Assembly: GCA_003695215.1 (NCBI GenBank) | Contig: RFIM01000263.1 | Location: 1 to 11,260 of the forward strand | Direction: 5' to 3' | Length of the DNA stretch: 11,260 bases | From: Chloroflexota bacterium | Lineage (GTDB): Bacteria > Chloroflexota > Anaerolineae > Aggregatilineales > UBA2796 | Shown here: piece after piece, positions 1 through 6,345 of the stretch | How the letters are laid out: each line of letters begins with the position of its first letter | Position numbering within the stretch: the stretch's first letter is position 1 | Notes under the pieces: model-generated | Databases searched by the model: none | Told to the model about the DNA's origin: nothing | The model's input: the letters and a program-made list of their open reading frames with translations, nothing else | Position numbers and translations under genes: made by a program

Positions 1-1150
1 CGGCAGCTTGCGTGTTGCGCGTCAAGTCGTCGATGAAAAGCGCCTCAGCAGGCTGCACGTCCAGCTGCTGCAGGATCAGCTGGTAGATACGCGGATCAGG
101 CTTGGCAAGCCCTACTACAGCCGAGCTGACGGCCACTTCGAACATATCCGTCAGGTTGAATTGGGCCATCCATGCTGCGACGTCAGTTTGATGAGCGTTG
201 CTGAGCAGGGCCAAGCGATAGTGCGGTTTGAGCGCTTGCAAGAGCGCCATCATCTCAGGGTGAACTCGATCTCGGCCTGCGAACAGTCGCCGCAGCAGCT
301 CAAGGCGCGCCGCATGATCGGGCAGCTTGAGCGGCGCCAAAGCCTGCTCAAGGTAGCTCTCGTAGCTGATGGCGCCAACTTTGACCTGCTGCCAGGCTTC
401 GCTGTGGTACAAGGCGTGCCAGAGCGCCTCGCCGCTGAGGCCAAACGGCGCCGCAATGGCTTCGCGCTGCGCCAACCAGGCTTCCCAGTCGTCGGGAATG
501 TCCAGCACGTTGCCAAAATCGAAGATGATGACCTTCGTAGTGGCGCGGGGATCGTCCAGTAGAGGCGCGAGTGCGGCTTCAACGTCCAGCTCAGGCGTGT
601 AGCGTATGCCATGCATGCCGACGCTCTTGGCGCCGTCCACGTTAGCAGTGTTGTCGTCAATGAAGACACACTCGGGCAAGCTGACCTGAAGCGCAGCCGC
701 AATGGCGCGAAAGGCCTCTGGCTCAGGCTTGAGCGCGCCGATCTGCGCTGAGATCACCACTGCGTCAAAGTGACGGTATAGGTCGAGCGCCTCTAGCTTC
801 TGCGCCAACGCCATTGAGTCGTTGCTGAGCAAGCCGAGCCGCAAGCCGCGTGCGCGCAGGCGATCTATCACAGCGACCAAGCCTTCATCCAGCACATCGC
901 CCTTGAAGTAGTCGGCGCGCAGTTGCTCAAGCGCCGCGCCGCTGAGGCCGAGCTGCTCGCCGATGGCCTGCCAGTAGGCTTCGGGCGAGAGCGTGCCGCG
1001 CTGCGTCTCGATCCACAGGCCGCTGTTATGGACAAGCCGATCCAGCTCACCTGGCGCCAGGTTCAGGCGTTTTGCCCAGCCGCGCCTGCCTGAGGCATCG
1101 TGTGTGCGCATCAGCACGCCGCCGAAATCGAAGATCGCGGCGCGGATCAT
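1..1150 (-). CDS. Tandem double HAD-family hydrolase (partial, C-terminus off window)
   Basis: The open frame starts at ATG 1150 and runs off the left edge; 383 residues are visible. It contains two complete HAD-type modules in one uninterrupted frame. Module 1 has the nucleophile motif IFDFGGVL (Asp8), motif II LLSND (Ser109), the motif III lysine in ALKPEPEAF (Lys141) and the acidic motif IV FIDDN (Asp165/166). Module 2 repeats this with IIFDFGNVL (Asp211), LLSNAH (Ser317), LAKPDP (Lys350) and FIDDL (Asp374). Both modules have Gly two residues after the nucleophile, where many HAD phosphatases carry the acid/base Asp. Known HAD enzymes such as YihX share this DxG pattern, so activity on a small phosphate ester is possible; the substrate is unknown. 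Motif IV of module 2 lies close to the edge, so probably only a short tail is missing. The start overlaps the stop of the upstream gene (ATGA), implying translational coupling. Confidence 0.9.
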   Translation of the reverse strand, partial: MIRAAIFDFGGVLMRTHDASGRRGWAKRLNLAPGELDRLVHNSGLWIETQRGTLSPEAYWQAIGEQLGLSGAALEQLRADYFKGDVLDEGLVAVIDRLRARGLRLGLLSNDSMALAQKLEALDLYRHFDAVVISAQIGALKPEPEAFRAIAAALQVSLPECVFIDDNTANVDGAKSVGMHGIRYTPELDVEAALAPLLDDPRATTKVIIFDFGNVLDIPDDWEAWLAQREAIAAPFGLSGEALWHALYHSEAWQQVKVGAISYESYLEQALAPLKLPDHAARLELLRRLFAGRDRVHPEMMALLQALKPHYRLALLSNAHQTDVAAWMAQFNLTDMFEVAVSSAVVGLAKPDPRIYQLILQQLDVQPAEALFIDDLTRNTQAA

Positions 1151-2193
1151 TTGCGGCTCTTCTTCTCTTTGCCGCGCGGGCGGAAAGTCGGCACGAAAGC
1201 GCCAAAGAGCGAGAGCGAGCTGCGCGCCTGCGCCGCAGCCTCGCTCAGATCAGGCTCTGTGTTGAATTTGTTGCGCAAGCGCGCCACCTGCCACTCAGCG
1301 TAATCGCTCATCGCCGTCTGGAACAGCTCGCCGAGCAGCAGCTCATCCTCCACTTGCAGCACGTCGCGCAGATGCGCCAATTGCGCCATGAGCGCGTCAA
1401 GGCGATGGATCAGATTCTGCCGATTGCGGTAGAGCAAGCTGCCAAGCGCTTCAGGATCGCTCTCGATCAGCCGATAGGTTGCCAAGACGAAAGACGGATT
1501 GCCAAACCACTGCGCGTCTTTCCAAGCAGGCGAGCTATGCAGCGCCCTGAAGAGCGCCAATTGCAGCAACAGCGGCAAGCCTTCCATGCCTGCAGCGATG
1601 CTATCGTGTTCAGCAGGATCGGTGAAATGCACTTTCACGCCGAGCAGCTCGCTTAGATCGCTGACCAATTGCACAGCATCAGGCGGGCAGTTTGGCGCAG
1701 GCGCGATGATCAGCACGCCATCTTCGAACAGATCGGCGCGGCCGCTCTCGGGCGCATCTTCAGGCAAGCCAAGATAGCTCGGATTCAAGATCGGCGTGAT
1801 ACCGACCAGGTAAGCCTGCTGATCGCCGTCAGAGTCGCGCAGCAAGTAGCGCTCTGCCCAGCTCAGCGAAGGCACCTTGAGCGGCGCGCTATCCAAGACG
1901 ACTGCGCCTGCCTTCAGCGCGCCGCCGATCAGCTTCAGGACGGCTTCGGTCTCGCTGTAAGGCACACACAGCAGCACAATATCGGCTTCGCGCACAGCAG
2001 CTTCAAAGTCCAGCTGCTGGGCATCCAGCGCGCCAATCGCAGCTGCCTTGCGCACGCGCTCAGCGCGCCGATCGCAGCCTGTGACCGTGAAAGTGTGCTT
2101 GTGGTCGGGCTTGTTATTCAAGGCTCGGATCGCCAAACCAAAAGAGGCGCCAAGCCGATTCATGCCCAGAATAGTCACTTTTACGTTCGCCAT
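1147..2193 (-). CDS. TyrA-like (prephenate dehydrogenase-fold) NAD(P)-binding protein lacking the catalytic His
   Basis: About 348 residues. The N-terminus is a Rossmann dinucleotide-binding fold with the glycine motif GMNRLGASFG (residues 10-19), then VTGCDRR after the second strand and the segment DIVLLCVPYSET. The layout matches prephenate/arogenate dehydrogenases, including the downstream AEHD segment seen in E. coli TyrA (VEHD) before the helical dimerisation domain. The usual G-x-HPM motif with the catalytic His is replaced by VGITPILNP: Thr133 sits where His is expected. Classical prephenate dehydrogenase activity is therefore doubtful, and this may be a paralogue acting on another substrate. 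The C-terminus is basic. I chose ATG 2193 because GAGGA lies 8 nt upstream; a longer frame from TTG 2208 would put its start codon inside that ribosome binding site. The gene starts 11 bp after the HD gene and overlaps the HAD gene by 4 bp. The fold assignment is secure; the function is not. Confidence 0.8.
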   Translation of the reverse strand: MANVKVTILGMNRLGASFGLAIRALNNKPDHKHTFTVTGCDRRAERVRKAAAIGALDAQQLDFEAAVREADIVLLCVPYSETEAVLKLIGGALKAGAVVLDSAPLKVPSLSWAERYLLRDSDGDQQAYLVGITPILNPSYLGLPEDAPESGRADLFEDGVLIIAPAPNCPPDAVQLVSDLSELLGVKVHFTDPAEHDSIAAGMEGLPLLLQLALFRALHSSPAWKDAQWFGNPSFVLATYRLIESDPEALGSLLYRNRQNLIHRLDALMAQLAHLRDVLQVEDELLLGELFQTAMSDYAEWQVARLRNKFNTEPDLSEAAAQARSSLSLFGAFVPTFRPRGKEKKSRK

Positions 2194-2201
2194 AGCTATA
2201 T

Positions 2202-2206
2202 TCCTC
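2202..2206 (-). promoter_or_regulatory. Ribosome binding site deciding the TyrA-like start
   Basis: The minus strand reads GAGGA followed by an 8-nt spacer and ATG at 2193. The alternative in-frame TTG at 2208 overlaps this Shine-Dalgarno sequence, which argues for the shorter protein. Confidence 0.7.
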
Positions 2207-2723
2207 AATTGGCGTTATCAGCCTCTTGCAAGGCGTGCAAGAGCTGCTCGAAGTCATTGCATGGCGCGCCTTTGAGTTTCTCAGCATGCTCGGCGATCAG
2301 GCGCACCACTAAAGGATCGCCGCCGAGCGCTTCCACAGCCTCTGCGCTCCACTGCGGATGCTGCTGCCGAATCACGAATGGGCGCCGCCAGCCGCGCGGC
2401 GCGCCTTTTCCCCACTGTGCGGCGCGTTGGCGCCAAAAGCCGCTGACGATGACCACCAAAGCGCGCTGCCAGAGCGGAAAAGGATAGCGCGACTTGCCAC
2501 AATCGTGCAGCAGAGCAGCCTGCCAGGCCGCAGGATGCGCACAGCCGCGCCGCTGCAGCGTGCGCAGCACGCTCAGCCCATGCTGGCGCTCGGCACGGCG
2601 CATCTGCTTGAAGAGCGGCAACAGGTTCGGCGGCAGAACCTGCGCCGCTAGATCCTCATCCACTGGGCGCAGCCAAGCGAAGAGAACGCGCACACCTTGG
2701 CGCAAACGCGAAACAGCTGTCAT
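2205..2723 (-). CDS. HD-domain protein (probable metal-dependent phosphohydrolase)
   Basis: 172 residues, a small single-domain HD-superfamily protein. Visible metal-site candidates are His48 (in RQHGLSVL), the His73-Asp74 pair in LLHDCGKS, His146 in AEHAE and Asp169 near the C-terminus. This H...HD...D order is the signature of the superfamily, whose members are usually phosphohydrolases acting on nucleotides or phosphate esters. No RelA/SpoT, GGDEF or other partner domain is present, and the HD-GYP motif is absent, so the substrate cannot be named. A hydrophobic stretch around residues 87-97 (ALVVIVSGFW) might touch the membrane. The start is ATG 2723 with AAGGTGA four nucleotides upstream, overlapping the stop codon of the M50 gene. 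It lies between M50 (9 bp) and the TyrA-like gene (11 bp) and is almost certainly co-transcribed with both. Confidence 0.85.
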   Translation of the reverse strand: MTAVSRLRQGVRVLFAWLRPVDEDLAAQVLPPNLLPLFKQMRRAERQHGLSVLRTLQRRGCAHPAAWQAALLHDCGKSRYPFPLWQRALVVIVSGFWRQRAAQWGKGAPRGWRRPFVIRQQHPQWSAEAVEALGGDPLVVRLIAEHAEKLKGAPCNDFEQLLHALQEADNAN

Positions 2724-2732
2724 GCGCTCACC

Positions 2733-3416
2733 TTAGAAGCCGAGCAACAGCCGTGCGATGAAAGTATAGGGCGGATTCAAGATCGCGCCGAACAAGTTGA
2801 AGCCGATGAACGAAAGGATCAGCAAGCCTAAAAAGACGTACATGCTCTCCTGTTGGTAGCGCTCCAGTATGCTCGCCTCGCGTGGCGGCAGGAGCTTGCG
2901 CAGCATATGCCAGCCATCGAATGGGAAGAATGGCAGCAAGTTGAACAGGAAGAGCAGCAGGTTCAAGCTGAAGAAGAGCGTCATGAACTGATTCAGGTTG
3001 AAGAAGAAGTCCGTGCGGCTGAAGAATTCAAAGCGCCAGATTCCGAGCCGATAGAGCAATGCGGCGAAGGCCGCTAAGGCCAGATTCGAGAGCGGGCCCG
3101 CGGCGACTGCCCAGAAGTAGCCCCAGCGCCTATCGCGCATCCGCCACTCGCTGATCGGCGCCGAGCCGAGAATGCCAAAACCGATCAGCACCCACATTGC
3201 CCAGCCGACCCAGTTGATATGAACCAGCGGATTCAAAGTCAGGCGCCCTAGATCGCGCGGCGTCGGATCGCCCATGCGATAGCCGACATAGTTGTGCGCA
3301 AATTCGTGTACCGTCATGGCGATCAGCAGAACCAAAGCAGAAGCGAGCAGCTTCCCGATGATCAGGTTCAAACCTGTGCTGATCTGCGCGAGGATGAAAA
3401 AGTCTGTGCCAAACAC
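2733..3416 (-). CDS. M50 site-2 protease family intramembrane metallopeptidase
   Basis: 227 residues, hydrophobic throughout, with several membrane segments. Zinc ligands are visible: HEFAH (His37, Glu38, His41) in the first membrane region, and FPFDGW (Asp167) in a later one, corresponding to the conserved Pro/Asp-Gly motif that supplies the third ligand. The segment after HEFAH (GYRMGDPTPRDLGRLTLNP) is typical of the compact YwhC-like branch of site-2 proteases. There is no PDZ domain, unlike RseP, and no CBS domain. Such proteins cleave transmembrane substrates within the bilayer; the target here is unknown, and no anti-sigma factor gene is visible nearby. The start is GTG 3416 with AAGGAG (3427-3432) ten nucleotides upstream. 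It is the first gene after the extended -10 promoter at 3481-3489 and leads the four-gene cluster. Confidence 0.9.
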   Translation of the reverse strand: MFGTDFFILAQISTGLNLIIGKLLASALVLLIAMTVHEFAHNYVGYRMGDPTPRDLGRLTLNPLVHINWVGWAMWVLIGFGILGSAPISEWRMRDRRWGYFWAVAAGPLSNLALAAFAALLYRLGIWRFEFFSRTDFFFNLNQFMTLFFSLNLLLFLFNLLPFFPFDGWHMLRKLLPPREASILERYQQESMYVFLGLLILSFIGFNLFGAILNPPYTFIARLLLGF

Positions 3417-3432
3417 GCGCTCAACGCTCCTT

Positions 3433-3445
3433 CAGCGCGCCGCTG
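3433..3445 (-). repeat. Short inverted repeat abutting the M50 ribosome binding site
   Basis: Five-base arms CAGCG and CGCTG are separated by three bases and end one base before the Shine-Dalgarno AAGGAG. It could form a small GC hairpin in the leader. In GC-rich DNA such a short repeat may be chance. Confidence 0.3.
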
Positions 3446-3480
3446 CAGCACGACACGCTCGGCTAGATTTACCCGTTTTG

Positions 3481-3489
3481 ATTATAACA
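3481..3489 (-). promoter_or_regulatory. Extended -10 promoter for the M50-HD-TyrA-like-HAD cluster
   Basis: The minus strand reads TGTTATAAT, a perfect TATAAT (3481-3486) with the TGn extension of sigma-70-type promoters. A weak -35 candidate TTGAAT (3506-3511) lies 19 bp upstream, overlapping the end of the DAK2 gene; an extended -10 does not require a good -35. Transcription would begin near 3474, giving a leader of about 60 nt before GTG 3416. The locally AT-rich stretch contrasts with the GC-rich genes on both sides. Confidence 0.65.
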
Positions 3490-3503
3490 CAGGCTGCTTG
3501 GCG

Positions 3504-5171
3504 CTATTCAATGCCGATGATGAAGTGATAGTATGGTTGACCGCCGCGCAGCAGCGTCACTTCTTGCTCAGGGTAGCGCCTACGCACCAATTCAGCGGCT
3601 GCTTCAGCTGCCGCAGCAGCGATCGGCGCGCCATAGTACAGCGTGATCACCTCGTACGCCTCTGCCTGAGCCTGCGCTAATAAATCCAGGAGAATTTGCC
3701 CAAGGCTTGTGCCTGCGCACACGATCTGATCGTCTAGCAGCCCGATGAGCTGCCCACTTTGAATGTGCAAGCCTTCCCAGTGTACTTCGCGCGTGGCAGC
3801 CGTGATCTCGCCGCTGCGGACACGCGCCGCTGCTTGAGCCATTGCCGCACAGATCGCCTCAAGATCGCCTTCGGCTTGCCAGGCGATCATCGCGGCGATG
3901 CCCTGTGGCAAGCTGCGCGTCGGGATGACCGCGGCCGAGCAGTTCAGTTCGCGCTCAGCCAGCTTGGCAGCTTGTTGCGCCGTGAGGATCACGTTCGGAT
4001 TATTCGGCAGCAAGATGATTTGCGTTGCATCGGCCGAGCGCATAGCCTCCAGGAATTCGCCGACGCTCGGATTCATGCTCTGGCCACCCGAGAGCAACTG
4101 CGCGCCTAGATCGCGGAAAACTTGAGCAATGCCCTCGCCGTAAGCCACGCTGATCACAGCGATCGACGTGCGGCGCGCCGCAGCTAGCCGTGTAGCGCGG
4201 TAGGCGTCACTCTGCGCTTGCATGTTCTCGATCACCACATCGCTCAGCCTGCCTAGCGCTTCGCCATAGGCGAGCGGCACGTTCGGATCAGATACGTGAA
4301 CATGTACTTTGACAGCGTCAGGCGTGCCGACCACAATTGGCGAGCTGCCCATGGCGCTGATGGCCGCGCGAATGGCATCTACGTCCAGATTCTCGCCATA
4401 GAGCATGTACTGTACGTCATAGCCGAAGCCATCAGCACCAGCCTCTTCTGAGAGCGCGAAGGCTGCCTCAAGCGACTCGGCGCTCAGCGCCGCAGGCATG
4501 GCCAAAGGCGTGCTGCTGGGCTCAGCGAACAGCCGCGCCATGCCTTCCATGATCACGATCAGGCCTTGGCCGCCCGAATCCACGACGCCTGCTTGCGCCA
4601 AGATTGGCAGCAGGCGCGGCGTCTCAGCCAGAGCCTGCCTGCCGCTCTCCAAGCCGATCAGGAACAACTGCCGCAGATCGCTTGTGTGTGCAGCGGCTTG
4701 CGTGACGGCTGCGCTGATAGCGCGCGCTACCGTCAGGATCGTGCCTTCCACAGGCCTAGGGAAGGTCGCATAAGCGACCTCGACTGCTCGCTGGAAGGCG
4801 CGCGCCATCAAGGGCGCGTCTAGCTCCGCGGCGCCGCGCAGTGCCTCAGCGATGCCACTCAAAAGTTGGGAGAGGACAGTGCCAGAGTTGCCGCGCGAGC
4901 CATGCAGGGCGCCGTGAGCCAGCTTGGCAGCGATCTCGCCGATAGCGGTGCGCTCGTCGTGCACGATAGCAGCAACGGCAGCGCGCAGGGTCAGCAGCAT
5001 GTTGGTACCAGTGTCGCCATCAGGCACAGGGAAGACGTTGAGTGCGTTGATCTGCTCAACGTGCTGCTCTAGCCACAAGAGCGCGGCTGTCATCAGGTAG
5101 CGCAAGCGCGTTCCATCACATTTCAGGACGGCTTGCCAGGCATTCGACTGGTCGAGATTAGTGACGATCAC
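3504..5171 (-). CDS. DAK2-domain protein, FakA/YloV-like (probable fatty acid kinase catalytic subunit)
   Basis: About 555 residues from the chosen GTG. The N-terminal DhaL/DAK2 kinase domain shows NVFPVPDGDTGTNM (Asp51, Asp53 as Mg/ATP-phosphate ligands), then GALHGSRGNSGTVLSQ (residues 87-102) and DSGGQGLIVIMEGM. A middle domain with VHVHVSDP (His290, His292) and a C-terminal domain ending in HFIIGIE follow, matching the full FakA/YloV architecture and length (about 550). In firmicutes FakA phosphorylates fatty acids bound to DegV-family FakB proteins at the membrane; no FakB gene is in this window. Asp252 in GYDVQY occupies roughly the place of a Cys that I recall as a zinc ligand in S. 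aureus FakA. The start is uncertain: the frame stays open to GTG 5249, with another GTG at 5201, but the extra residues look non-coding and none of the starts has a clear ribosome binding site. I chose 5171 by family length. Confidence 0.9.
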   Translation of the reverse strand: MIVTNLDQSNAWQAVLKCDGTRLRYLMTAALLWLEQHVEQINALNVFPVPDGDTGTNMLLTLRAAVAAIVHDERTAIGEIAAKLAHGALHGSRGNSGTVLSQLLSGIAEALRGAAELDAPLMARAFQRAVEVAYATFPRPVEGTILTVARAISAAVTQAAAHTSDLRQLFLIGLESGRQALAETPRLLPILAQAGVVDSGGQGLIVIMEGMARLFAEPSSTPLAMPAALSAESLEAAFALSEEAGADGFGYDVQYMLYGENLDVDAIRAAISAMGSSPIVVGTPDAVKVHVHVSDPNVPLAYGEALGRLSDVVIENMQAQSDAYRATRLAAARRTSIAVISVAYGEGIAQVFRDLGAQLLSGGQSMNPSVGEFLEAMRSADATQIILLPNNPNVILTAQQAAKLAERELNCSAAVIPTRSLPQGIAAMIAWQAEGDLEAICAAMAQAAARVRSGEITAATREVHWEGLHIQSGQLIGLLDDQIVCAGTSLGQILLDLLAQAQAEAYEVITLYYGAPIAAAAAEAAAELVRRRYPEQEVTLLRGGQPYYHFIIGIE

Positions 5172-5267
5172 AAGCAGACCGATTGATCGCTGAAACGACA
5201 CTACATTAGAACACTCGAGATTGTAGCGCGTTGCAGCGACGCTTGGCACATCGCCGCGCGCTTGCGC
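5172..5267 (-). other. Probable intergenic gap between manC and the DAK2 gene
   Basis: If the DAK2 protein starts at 5171, this 96-bp stretch is non-coding. Its right half is GC-rich and its left half is relatively AT-rich, with TACAAT and TCTAAT on the minus strand resembling -10 boxes, but no convincing -35 at proper spacing. No strong terminator hairpin is seen after manC. Confidence 0.4.
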
Positions 5268-6329
5268 TCACAGATGAGCATCCTTGCCTTGCGCCTTGAG
5301 TTGCCTGACCACCTCGCGCACGTCTTGGGCGCGGTCTTTATCACAGACCAAGATGACATCGCCGCTATCGACGATCACCAAGTTGCTGACGCCGATAGTG
5401 ACGACCAGGCGCTCGCTGACGATCAGCGTGCTGCGCGTATCAATGCGTATATGATCGCCGCCGCGCACAACGTTATCGTCCTGATCGCGCGCTAGGACCT
5501 CAAACAAGGTTGACCAAGTGCCGACGTCGCTCCAGCCCATCTGGACAGGGATGACGGCCACGTCTTGTGCGCCTTCCATGATGGCGTAATCGAGCGATAT
5601 CTTCTGAATTTGCTGCCAGATCGCGGGCAGTTCAGCAGGCTGCGCGATGGCGCGCTCTAAAAGCGCGTACATGGCAGGTTGTTGGCGCGCAAATTCTTGC
5701 TTGGCGCGCGCAGCCGTCATGATGAACATGCCGCCATTCCAGCTGTAGGTGCCTTTGCTCAGGAAGAGCGCGGCTGTGGCTTCATCAGGTTTCTCAGTGA
5801 AGCGCAGGCTGCGATAGACTGCCAAGCCGTGCGCTTCGCCGAGCTTCTCGCCGCGCTCGATGTAGCCGAAGCCTGTGGCAGGGTAGCTGGGCGCGATGCC
5901 CAGCGTGACGATATAGCCTTGCCGTGCAAAGACGACAGCGGCACGCAGAGCCTGCAAGAACGCCTCTTCATCGGCAATGTGATGATCGGCTGAGAGGATG
6001 GCGATCACAGCCTCGGGATCGCGCTCAGCGATGCGGAAAACACCTAAGGCGGCCGCGGGCCCGCTATCGCGCCCGAACGGCTCGACAATGAAATTCTCGA
6101 AGGGCAGGTTCGGCGTGCTCTGATGCAAGGCTTCGGCCATATCTGCGCCTGTGACCACGAAGATGTGATCCGTAGGCAGTAGATCGCGCAAACGCTCGAC
6201 GGTCACTTGGAACAAGGTGCGTTCCTCGGTCAGTGGGAGCATTTGCTTAGGGCGGTCTTGGCGGCTGAGCGGCCACAAGCGCGTGCCGCCGCCGCCTGCC
6301 ATGATCAGGGCATAAAAATTTTCTGACAT
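5268..6329 (-). CDS. manC: Mannose-1-phosphate guanylyltransferase (GDP-mannose synthesis)
   Basis: 353 residues. It catalyses mannose-1-phosphate + GTP to GDP-mannose + diphosphate in the cytoplasm, feeding polysaccharide, glycolipid or protein glycosylation. Motifs of the family are clear: the nucleotide-binding signature MAGGGGTRLWPLSR (residues 10-23) with RPKQ (26-29), EPFGRDSGPAAALG, the sugar-phosphate site FTEKPD (177-182, Lys180), and WNGGMF (Asn198), followed by DYAIME. The protein ends after the nucleotidyltransferase and short beta-helix part, so it is the monofunctional type without the C-terminal cupin phosphomannose isomerase domain of longer ManC/AlgA enzymes. I chose ATG 6329 because GGAG lies 8 nt upstream; the frame extends only to a TTG at 6335. 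It follows dprA by 16 bp and is likely co-transcribed. No mannan or capsule genes are adjacent, so the end product is unknown. Confidence 0.93.
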   Translation of the reverse strand: MSENFYALIMAGGGGTRLWPLSRQDRPKQMLPLTEERTLFQVTVERLRDLLPTDHIFVVTGADMAEALHQSTPNLPFENFIVEPFGRDSGPAAALGVFRIAERDPEAVIAILSADHHIADEEAFLQALRAAVVFARQGYIVTLGIAPSYPATGFGYIERGEKLGEAHGLAVYRSLRFTEKPDEATAALFLSKGTYSWNGGMFIMTAARAKQEFARQQPAMYALLERAIAQPAELPAIWQQIQKISLDYAIMEGAQDVAVIPVQMGWSDVGTWSTLFEVLARDQDDNVVRGGDHIRIDTRSTLIVSERLVVTIGVSNLVIVDSGDVILVCDKDRAQDVREVVRQLKAQGKDAHL

Positions 6330-6337
6330 CGGCAAAA

Positions 6338-6341
6338 CTCC
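6338..6341 (-). promoter_or_regulatory. Ribosome binding site deciding the manC start
   Basis: GGAG on the minus strand, 8 nt before ATG 6329. The alternative TTG at 6335 would be only two bases from it, too close for normal initiation. Confidence 0.7.
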
Positions 6342-6345
6342 ATAG

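Noticed and set aside
250..702. Minus-strand open frame of 150 codons within the HAD gene
   Set aside because: It is out of frame with the double-HAD protein, which carries all the motifs. The product is Arg/Ser/Thr-rich without family features.
2194..2208. TTG start at 2208 for the TyrA-like protein
   Set aside because: The TTG lies within the Shine-Dalgarno sequence of the better ATG start at 2193.
1669..2487. Long plus-strand open frame of 272 codons, and similar ones at 8-562, 1072-1656 and 9903-10460
   Set aside because: They are antisense to genes with clear protein-family motifs, and their products are rich in Arg, Gln, Ala and His with no recognisable domain. They arise from the GC-biased codon pattern of the minus-strand genes.
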